11,913 bases of DNA, from the NCBI GenBank assembly GCA_001643535.1, contig LXTG01000021.1, positions 1 through 11,913 of the forward strand, given 5' to 3'. The notes beneath the pieces were generated by a model, which was not told the origin of the DNA, made no database searches, and was given only the letters and a program-made list of their open reading frames with translations. Source of the stretch: a candidate division NC10 bacterium SPGG6 (GTDB lineage: Bacteria; Methylomirabilota; Methylomirabilia; Methylomirabilales; CSP1-5). Of the stretch, positions 7,247 through 11,913 are shown piece by piece; position 1 is the first letter of the stretch, and the number at the start of each line of letters is the position of its first letter. A program made the translations under genes and the position numbers.

Positions 7247-7251
7247 GGAGG
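7247..7251 (+). promoter_or_regulatory. Shine-Dalgarno site fixing the GTG start of hpnG
   Basis: GGAGG lies 8 bases before the GTG at 7260. It supports that start over an open frame from 7110, which would overlap the preceding gene by 100 bases and adds a basic stretch unlike HpnG. Confidence 0.65.
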
Positions 7252-7259
7252 ACGGTGAA

Positions 7260-8003
7260 GTGAGGATTGCTCGATTGGGTTCGAGGCCGGCAACTATTGT
7301 GGTGGCCCTCTCCTGGGAGGCCGTCCCCTTAGCCAGGCATCTTGGCCTCCACAGGCACGGGGTCCACAACGGGGTTACACGGTACCGCGGCAGGGGAGAT
7401 CGGGTGCTCCTCCTTCAGGGGGGGATGGGCCAGCGGGGAGTCGCCCGGGTCCTTTCCTGCCTTGACGAGCCCTCCCTCCTCCTGTCGGCAGGCTTCTGTG
7501 GAGGGATTGAGCCCGGCCTTGGCCTGGGAGAGGTCGTCGTCACGTCCCAGGTGCTCCGAAATCTTGAGTCTTTTCCCGCCGACCCGTTCCTCCTGGAGAC
7601 CGCGACCCACGCCCTCAAGACCATTGGTCTCCCCTTCCACGTCGGCACCATCCTCACGGTGGACGAGGTCGTCACCCCGGGGGAGGGTGCGCGAGGAGCA
7701 GCCGACCGGCAAATCCTGGCTGTGGACATGGAGAGCGCCTATCTTGCCGAGGCGGCAAGGCGTCAGGGGGTCCCGTTCCTGGGGATCAGGCTCGTCTCAG
7801 ATACGCCTGCCGAGCCCTGGGCGACCGAAGGCAGGCTCTTCCTGGAACCTGACGGCCGCCTGAAGCCAGCCTCTCTCGCAGCCTCTCTCCTCCGACATCC
7901 CTCCTGGCTCCCCCCGATGCTCCGTCTTGCTTTCAGGCTTCGGCGGGCCACCCGTCAGCTCGCTCATGGGATCGACGCCCTCCTGAAGGAGCTGGAAGCG
8001 TGA
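7260..8003 (+). CDS. hpnG: HpnG, adenosylhopane nucleosidase/phosphorylase
   Basis: 247 residues from the GTG at 7260. The protein belongs to the purine nucleoside phosphorylase/MTA nucleosidase fold: IVVALSWEAVPLARHLG at the N-terminus, LLQGGMGQRGVARVL (51-65), the core SAGFCGGIEPGLGLGEVVV (76-94), and the nucleoside-binding AVDMESAYLAEAARRQGVPFLGIRLVSDTP (154-183) with M157-E158-S159 and D181. In hopanoid clusters HpnG releases adenine from adenosylhopane to give (phospho)ribosylhopane, the precursor of bacteriohopanetetrol. It stands downstream of hpnH and one small gene. The C-terminal 50 residues are basic and hydrophobic (LLRHPSWLPPMLRLAFRLRRA) and may touch the membrane, where the hopanoid substrate resides. 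Its TGA stop overlaps the GTG of the next gene, so the two are translationally coupled. Confidence 0.9.
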   Translation: MRIARLGSRPATIVVALSWEAVPLARHLGLHRHGVHNGVTRYRGRGDRVLLLQGGMGQRGVARVLSCLDEPSLLLSAGFCGGIEPGLGLGEVVVTSQVLRNLESFPADPFLLETATHALKTIGLPFHVGTILTVDEVVTPGEGARGAADRQILAVDMESAYLAEAARRQGVPFLGIRLVSDTPAEPWATEGRLFLEPDGRLKPASLAASLLRHPSWLPPMLRLAFRLRRATRQLAHGIDALLKELEA

Positions 8004-8746
8004 GGGCGCTCGTACTGGCCGCAGGCCAGGCGATCCGTCTCCGGCCTTTCACGGAAGAAACCCCCAAGTGTCTGTTAGAAATGGGGGGCAAACCGATCCT
8101 CGCCCACCTCCTGGACGCCCTGGCGGGGCAGGGGATCGAGGACGCGCTCGTCGTCACCGGCTACTTGGGGGAGCAGATTCGCACGTTCGCACGGGAGTTA
8201 AGCGGTCAAGGTTGCTTACCCGTAACGGTCGTAGAAAATCCCCGCTACGCCGAGACCAACAATCTCACCTCCGTCTGGGTGGCACGGGAGGCCCTCCTTG
8301 GGTCCGCCTTCGTCATCCTGTACGCCGACATCCTTTTCGACCCGGACATCCTCAAAGGGTGCCTCGAGGGGCCCGGAGAGATCTGCCTCGCCGTGAGTCG
8401 GGAACTCTACGAAGAGAGCAAGAAGGTTCAGGCCCGGGGCACCCGGGTCCTGGCGGTCAGTAAGACTGTCCCCCTCGCCGAGGCGACGGGGACCTTCCTC
8501 GGCATCGCGCGGTTCTCAAAGCATGGAGGGCAGCTCCTCTATGCCGAAATCGAAGATCTCACGCGGCACGGGGCGACTGATCAGTACTACACGGCCGCTG
8601 TGGAACGGTTGATCGCCAAGGGAGTCCCGGTCCACTGCTCGGTCACCACGGGACTTCCGTGGGTCGATATCGATGGGCCCCCGGAGCTTCGACGAGCCCA
8701 AGAGGAGATTCTCCCCAAGATTGCAGCGACCCATTTTTCGAGGTAG
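8000..8746 (+). CDS. LicC/PntC-like nucleotidyltransferase (probable phospho- or phosphono-alcohol cytidylyltransferase)
   Basis: 248 residues, starting at the GTG that overlaps the hpnG stop by four bases (GTGA), with AAGGAG 8 bases upstream. N-terminal motif LAAGQAIRLRPFTEETPKCLLEMGGKPIL (6-34) is the sugar/alcohol nucleotidyltransferase signature, with R13 and K23 for the NTP. ENPRYAETNNLTSVWVAREAL (79-99) matches the NNxxS region of phosphocholine and phosphonate cytidylyltransferases (LicC, PntC). D110 in ILYAD and D223/D225 in WVDIDGPPEL would bind metal. Such enzymes turn CTP plus a phospho- or phosphono-alcohol into a CMP- or CDP-activated head group. The next gene, six bases on, is a CDP-alcohol phosphotransferase that would use it. 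Substrate cannot be read from sequence: 2-aminoethylphosphonate, phosphocholine, inositol phosphate or a sugar phosphate are all possible. Confidence 0.8.
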   Translation: MRALVLAAGQAIRLRPFTEETPKCLLEMGGKPILAHLLDALAGQGIEDALVVTGYLGEQIRTFARELSGQGCLPVTVVENPRYAETNNLTSVWVAREALLGSAFVILYADILFDPDILKGCLEGPGEICLAVSRELYEESKKVQARGTRVLAVSKTVPLAEATGTFLGIARFSKHGGQLLYAEIEDLTRHGATDQYYTAAVERLIAKGVPVHCSVTTGLPWVDIDGPPELRRAQEEILPKIAATHFSR

Positions 8747-8752
8747 TGCCCC

Positions 8753-9943
8753 ATGCGCCATGTCGGAAAAACTGGCATTATTTTCTCCCCAGTAACAGGG
8801 GACTGGTCTATCGCTGCCGAGCGCGTAGCCGGGGTCCCTCTTCTCACGCGCATCCTCATCAGTGCGGAGCGGGCCGGGGTCCACCGGGTCATCGTCTGCG
8901 CCGGCGAGGCCGCCTCCCGACTTCGGGATCTCGTGGCCAAGCGGCCACCCCAGTGCCGCATTGAGTGGATTGGAACCTCTGCGGACGAGCTCGGCCAAGC
9001 CCTCGGGCAGGACGGGACCTCGCCATGCTTCTTTATCCGTGCCAGCACGGTGCTGAATCCCGCGGCGCTCACGGAGCTGCGAGCCGCCTTTCATCCGGGT
9101 GTGACCGCCGTGGTGCCGTCTGGACAGGGTCCTGAGACCCCGGTGGCATTGAGGATCCCCGAAGTCGCAGCCGGTCAGGAGAGGCTCTCTGCGCAAGTCC
9201 CCCTCTCGGGGACCGCCGTGTGCCTCGATCTCACCAGCACGACAGCAGAGGCGGCGGCAGCAATCCTGTACCGGGCCCTGGGAAAATCGACCGATAGTTG
9301 GCTGATCCACTGGTCACGACGTCTCCTCTTCCCGGTCATGCGTGCAGTCCTGGAGACACCACTCACCCCGAACCAACTCACTCTCTTGGGATTCCTCATT
9401 GGGCTGGGCGCCATCGGGTGCCTGTGGCAGGGAAATTACCCCTGGACGGTGGCCGGGGCGGCGCTCTTCGTGGTTGCCTACCTCACCGATCTCTTGGACG
9501 GGATGCTGGCCCGCCTGAAACTGCAGGAGAGCCAATGGGGCAGATGGATGGATTATGCGTTGGACAACCTGGTGCACCTGGGTATCTTTGCCGGCATCGT
9601 ACGGGCGGTCTATCTCAGAAAGCCGGACGAGACCGTTCTCATCCTGGGTGCTTTGATCATTGCCGGGGCGGTGATCTCCGGGTGCATCGCCGCGGTGCAC
9701 ATGATCCAATCAAAGGGACCTGTCAACCGGCTCCTGGCACAGCTTATGCACCGAGATTTTTCCGTGATCCTCCTCCTCGCGGCGCTCTTGAACCGCCTAG
9801 AATGGTTTCTCTGGGCGGCGGCGATTGGAATCAACCTATTCTGGCCTTTCATCCTCTACCTCCTCATCCGGGACAAGAGGATAGCAACCGGCATGCGAGT
9901 GGAGCACCCCGGCCTCTCCGGTGCCGGTGGCAAGGAGGGATGA
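8753..9943 (+). CDS. CDP-alcohol phosphotransferase with N-terminal degenerate nucleotidyltransferase domain
   Basis: 396 residues, two parts. Residues 1-185 resemble a nucleotidyltransferase fold (AAERVAGVPLLTRILISAERAGVHRVIVCAG; FIRASTVLNPAALTEL) but lack the glycine-rich NTP loop with its Arg/Lys, and the metal aspartate position reads RAS instead of GD. Residues 186-380 are a membrane-embedded CDP-alcohol phosphatidyltransferase with an intact signature: D246, D249-G250, A253-R254, G263, D267, D271 (DLLDGMLAR then GRWMDYALD), and about six membrane helices. This catalytic part moves a phospho- or phosphono-alcohol from a CMP carrier onto a lipid or other alcohol with release of CMP. The domain order recalls archaeal/thermophile inositol-phosphate cytidylyltransferase-DIPP synthase fusions, but here activation probably comes from the separate upstream enzyme. 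Its ribosome site GAGG overlaps the end of that gene. Acceptor lipid unknown. Confidence 0.85.
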   Translation: MRHVGKTGIIFSPVTGDWSIAAERVAGVPLLTRILISAERAGVHRVIVCAGEAASRLRDLVAKRPPQCRIEWIGTSADELGQALGQDGTSPCFFIRASTVLNPAALTELRAAFHPGVTAVVPSGQGPETPVALRIPEVAAGQERLSAQVPLSGTAVCLDLTSTTAEAAAAILYRALGKSTDSWLIHWSRRLLFPVMRAVLETPLTPNQLTLLGFLIGLGAIGCLWQGNYPWTVAGAALFVVAYLTDLLDGMLARLKLQESQWGRWMDYALDNLVHLGIFAGIVRAVYLRKPDETVLILGALIIAGAVISGCIAAVHMIQSKGPVNRLLAQLMHRDFSVILLLAALLNRLEWFLWAAAIGINLFWPFILYLLIRDKRIATGMRVEHPGLSGAGGKEG

Positions 9944-9962
9944 GCGGATCACCCGGAGATAC

Positions 9963-9978
9963 CGGGCCGCCCGGCCCG
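9963..9978 (+). terminator. GC-rich hairpin after the CDP-alcohol phosphotransferase gene
   Basis: CGGGCC (9963-9968) and GGCCCG (9973-9978) form a perfect six-pair stem around a GCCC loop in the 69-base gap before the next gene. Only two T residues follow, so it may be a weak terminator or an mRNA 3'-end stabiliser rather than a strong stop. Confidence 0.3.
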
Positions 9979-10012
9979 TTCATCGACAATTCTTGAACAA
10001 GGAGGAGTAAAT

Positions 10013-10873
10013 ATGGACTGGGGAACGCATGTGGTCCTAGCGGCGAAAATGTTAAAGACCTGTGGCCTTGACCCCGGCGCGGCCGTCTACTCGGACATTC
10101 CGGTCATCGATAACACGCCGGCCCATTACCACCGCGTGTACGCCCATATCCTCGAGAACTTCCCCGATTTTCTGGACGTCGCGATAGAGGTCTTCGGGAG
10201 CCCGGAGTTCGCCCGCCGAGACTTCTCCGCCTTGCGTCAGCGGATGGAGACGAAGGTGAAGGAGTTTGAGGCTCACCTTGATATCCTCCCGGCCTCGGAT
10301 GACAAGGGGCGACAACTCACGGAGAGAAAGATTTACGCCCACCGGCGGATTGTCGAGGAGTGCCCGGTCTTTTCCAAGCATCTTGAGACGGCGGCCTCCC
10401 TGGTGGGAGACCCACAGGTTTCTCGGGTGAGTACGGACCGGCTGGCTGCGGCCTTGAGTCTGGTCAGCCACCCGTATTTCGATGTTTGGAATAACCCCGT
10501 TCAGTTCTTCCTCCCCAATTCTGCCTTCGCCTCGGCGCGGTGGGAGTTTTGGACCAAGGTTGACTACATGAAGTTCCGGGGGGATTTTTACAAAGAGAAG
10601 AACATCACCCGGTTCCGCCAGGAAATGGTCCAGCATCCCCTCTGGAACGTTTCGCTGGAGCCCGAGGCCATGATCAAAGCCCTCATCATCCGGATGGGGG
10701 AGATGGGAGCGCCCGCGATCCCGTATGAAACAGTGGACTGGGGGATCCGGCGCTTCCTCCGGAGCCTAGGTATCGATAAGTACCAGCGCGCCCCGAAGGA
10801 GATCGAGTTCTGTCATCAACTGGAGACCGAGATCGATAACCTGATCATCCGGGATTTCAAGCGGCCCGTGTAG
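10013..10873 (+). CDS. Uncharacterised protein resembling zinc-dependent phospholipase C family
   Basis: 286 residues, ATG at 10013 after AAGGAGGAG with 5-base spacing. No signal peptide or clear membrane helix, so probably cytoplasmic. The start MDWGTHVVLAAKML, then AAVYSDIPVID (D28, D33), PAHYHRVYAH (H38, H40, H45), IYAHRRI (H110) and LVSHPYFDVWNNP (H153, D157) form an ordered set of His/Asp residues like the metal ligands of zinc-dependent phospholipase C (W, H, D, H, H, D). The rest is mostly helical, as in that family. I infer a metal-dependent hydrolase or phosphoesterase; the match is by pattern only. Between a lipid head-group transferase and a phosphonate-type decarboxylase, a lipid or phospho(no)ester substrate is plausible. 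An HD-type or other all-helical metalloprotein is an alternative. Confidence 0.65.
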   Translation: MDWGTHVVLAAKMLKTCGLDPGAAVYSDIPVIDNTPAHYHRVYAHILENFPDFLDVAIEVFGSPEFARRDFSALRQRMETKVKEFEAHLDILPASDDKGRQLTERKIYAHRRIVEECPVFSKHLETAASLVGDPQVSRVSTDRLAAALSLVSHPYFDVWNNPVQFFLPNSAFASARWEFWTKVDYMKFRGDFYKEKNITRFRQEMVQHPLWNVSLEPEAMIKALIIRMGEMGAPAIPYETVDWGIRRFLRSLGIDKYQRAPKEIEFCHQLETEIDNLIIRDFKRPV

Positions 10874-10903
10874 CCGCTACCGATGACTGCACGTTGGGTC
10901 CAT

Positions 10904-11013
10904 GGTTCACGGTTCACTCATGGTGGTTAGTGGCTGGTGATCGGTGATTGGTGAAAAGCACTAGTCACTAGCCACCAGTCACATTCTTGTCGTCGGTCAT
11001 CGATCGTCGGTCA
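10904..11013 (+). repeat. Degenerate heptanucleotide repeat region
   Basis: The gap between two genes is built from 7-base units: GGTTCAC twice at 10904-10917; a G/T-rich run of TGGTGAT-like units at 10921-10954; the complementary CACTAGT-like run (CACTAGT, CACTAGC, CACCAGT) at 10959-10979; and TCGTCGGTCA twice, 14 bases apart, at 10990-10999 and 11004-11013. Such short tandem heptamers occur in intergenic DNA of several bacterial groups. It contains the hairpin listed separately and ends just before the decarboxylase alpha start. Confidence 0.7.
10930..10982 (+). other. Long imperfect hairpin within the heptad repeats
   Basis: Bases 10930-10953 pair with 10959-10982 around the loop AAAAG. 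Counting G-U, 22 of 24 positions can pair in RNA, with two mismatches (at 10940 and 10942). A register shift of 7 bases gives a similar stem because the arms are repeats. No T-run follows directly. It may act as a terminator, processing site or mobile repeat between the upstream lipid genes and the decarboxylase genes. Confidence 0.55.
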
Positions 11014-11022
11014 ACGGAAGAG

Positions 11023-11508
11023 ATGGCAGTCAAGGCGGAAGAGTTCGTCAAGCAGCTTGGGGGAGCCGGGTTCGACTTCTTCACGGGGGTCCCCTGCTCT
11101 CTCATGAAAGGGGTTTTCGCCCTTCTCGACCGTCAGGGCTACGTCCAGGCGACCCGGGAAGATGCGGCGATAGGAATGGCCTGTGGTGCCTACCTCGGCG
11201 GGAAACAGCCAGTCGTCCTGATGCAGAATTCAGGCCTGGGGCAGAGCCTGAATGCCCTGGCCTCCCTGACCCTCCTCTACAAGACCCCCTGCCTCCTCCT
11301 CATCGGGTGGCGCGGATACGGGGGAAAGGACGCCCCCGAGCATATCCTGACAGGGCAGATCACCCCAACCCTCCTTGAGACGTTGGGGATCCCATTCCAG
11401 ATCCTCGAGGAGAAGACGATCCCGCAGGCCATTCAGTGGGCTGCCGACCGGATGAAACAGGACCGGATCCCGGTGGCCCTGCTCCTCCGAAAGGGGATCG
11501 TGACGTGA
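11023..11508 (+). CDS. Phosphonopyruvate/sulfopyruvate decarboxylase, alpha (N-terminal TPP) subunit
   Basis: 161 residues from the ATG at 11023; CGGAAGAG upstream is a modest ribosome site. A TTG further left at 10987 would translate the heptad repeat and is rejected. The protein matches the pyrimidine-binding half of TPP decarboxylases of the AepY/Ppd and ComD type: FFTGVPCSLMKGVFALL (19-35), ATREDAAIGMACGAYLGGKQPVVLMQNSGLGQSLNALASL (43-82) with the catalytic Glu at E46, and LLIGWRGYGGKDAPEH (92-107). MQNSGLG and GWRG are seen in phosphonopyruvate decarboxylases; VPCS and TRE are closer to sulfopyruvate decarboxylase alpha. The reaction would be decarboxylation of 3-phosphonopyruvate to phosphonoacetaldehyde, or of sulfopyruvate to sulfoacetaldehyde. 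Its stop overlaps the beta start by four bases (GTGA). I lean to phosphonopyruvate because of the cytidylyltransferase and transferase upstream. Confidence 0.85.
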   Translation: MAVKAEEFVKQLGGAGFDFFTGVPCSLMKGVFALLDRQGYVQATREDAAIGMACGAYLGGKQPVVLMQNSGLGQSLNALASLTLLYKTPCLLLIGWRGYGGKDAPEHILTGQITPTLLETLGIPFQILEEKTIPQAIQWAADRMKQDRIPVALLLRKGIVT

Positions 11509-11913
11509 TTCGAGAAGAGGCTGTTCAGGTCATTCTCGCCCACCTCGATCAAGAGATCCTGATCGCGGCCAACGGGATGATTTCGCGAGAGGCAATGGGA
11601 GCTCGGGATCGGGCGGAGAATTTCTACATGATCGGCTCCATGGGGCTTGCCTCGTCCATCGGCCTGGGGTTAGCGATCAGCCAGCCCAAAAGACGAGTCG
11701 TGGTCTTGGACGGGGATGGCAATCTCCTGATGAACCTAGGTGTCCTACCCACGGTCAGCTTTTTCGCCCCGACCAACTTCATCCACATCGTCCTCGATAA
11801 CGCCGTCCACGGCTCTACCGGAAACCAGCCCACCGTCTCGGGGAAGATCTCCCTCGAGGAGATGACGAGTGACCGTTTCGAGAATCAGTTCATCCGGCGC
11901 GGCCGGATCGATC
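11505..11913 (+). CDS. Phosphonopyruvate/sulfopyruvate decarboxylase, beta (TPP pyrophosphate-binding) subunit, 3' truncated by window
   Basis: Starts at the GTG that overlaps the alpha stop codon; 136 codons are visible and the frame is open to the edge. Residues 24-63 include MISREAMGARDRAENFYMIGSMGLASSIGLGLA, then the TPP/Mg motif VVVLDGDGNLLMNLG (GDG at 70-72) ending with the Asn of LDNAVHGSTGNQPT (N99), the GDG-x(about 26)-N spacing of TPP enzymes. The active enzyme would be an alpha/beta complex, as in ComDE, rather than the single ~380-residue chain of most AepY. After ISLEEM (115-120) the sequence (TSDRFENQFIRRGRID) no longer resembles the family, where an ARACGY-like helix is expected; it may be lineage divergence or a sequence-end artefact. 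Confidence 0.82.
   Translation, partial: MIREEAVQVILAHLDQEILIAANGMISREAMGARDRAENFYMIGSMGLASSIGLGLAISQPKRRVVVLDGDGNLLMNLGVLPTVSFFAPTNFIHIVLDNAVHGSTGNQPTVSGKISLEEMTSDRFENQFIRRGRID

Noticed and set aside
7110..7259. A 50-residue N-terminal extension of hpnG
   Set aside because: It overlaps the preceding gene, is very arginine-rich, and the GTG at 7260 has a well-placed GGAGG and gives the normal family start.
8516..9310. A 264-residue open frame on the minus strand across the cytidylyltransferase and CDP-alcohol phosphotransferase genes
   Set aside because: It is antisense to two genes with clear motifs, has no recognisable domain, and is the kind of long shadow frame expected in GC-rich DNA.
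10052..10636. A 194-residue minus-strand open frame opposite the PLC-like gene
   Set aside because: The plus-strand gene has a strong ribosome site and ordered His/Asp motifs; the antisense frame has neither.
10904..10982. CRISPR array
   Set aside because: The units are 7 bases long and contiguous, without unique spacers of 25-40 bases, and no cas gene is near.
10987..11022. TTG start adding 12 residues to the decarboxylase alpha subunit
   Set aside because: These codons lie in the heptad repeat and no ribosome site precedes the TTG; the ATG at 11023 matches the family start.

Overview
The window looks like a piece of a GC-rich chromosome from a Gram-negative (diderm) bacterium. It encodes an MCE/Mla-type lipid transporter, a TolC-family outer-membrane protein and hopanoid side-chain enzymes, and codon third positions are mostly G or C. 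Gene content would fit Methylomirabilota/Rokubacteria-like or deltaproteobacterial lineages. That placement is a guess from gene content, not a phylogenetic result.

Layout. (1) Positions 1-4338, minus strand, are one tight run read leftwards: mlaE permease, mlaF ATPase, mlaD MCE protein, a TolC-family protein, an MlaC/HpnM-like periplasmic carrier, and the N-terminus of a protein that looks like an RND/MMPL (HpnN-like) transporter cut by the window edge. (2) Positions 4339-4762 are a divergent intergenic region with a good sigma70-like promoter for the mla run and a weaker candidate facing right. (3) From 4763 to the right edge all genes are on the plus strand: a CruF/DUF422-type membrane protein, hpnH, a 130-residue unrecognised protein, hpnG, a LicC/PntC-like nucleotidyltransferase overlapping hpnG by 4 bp, a CDP-alcohol phosphotransferase with a degenerate nucleotidyltransferase domain at its N-terminus, a 286-residue protein resembling zinc-dependent phospholipase C proteins, and the alpha and beta halves of a split phosphonopyruvate/sulfopyruvate decarboxylase. 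The beta half runs off the window.

How it may work together (inference). HpnH joins adenosine to hopene and HpnG removes adenine, giving a ribosyl-hopane side chain. The next two genes have the logic of a polar head-group pathway: one enzyme makes a CMP-activated head group and the next moves it onto an alcohol. A phosphonopyruvate decarboxylase downstream would supply phosphonoacetaldehyde, the precursor of 2-aminoethylphosphonate. The run could therefore make a phosphonolipid, or even a phosphono-hopanoid, with the divergent MCE/TolC/RND system moving hopanoids or these lipids to the outer membrane. PEP mutase (aepX) and the aminotransferase (aepZ) are not in the window, so the phosphonate reading remains a hypothesis. 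Sulfopyruvate as the substrate is the main alternative.

A 149-base gap (10874-11022) before the decarboxylase carries degenerate 7-base repeats that fold into a long hairpin. No rRNA, tRNA, CRISPR array or insertion sequence was seen.
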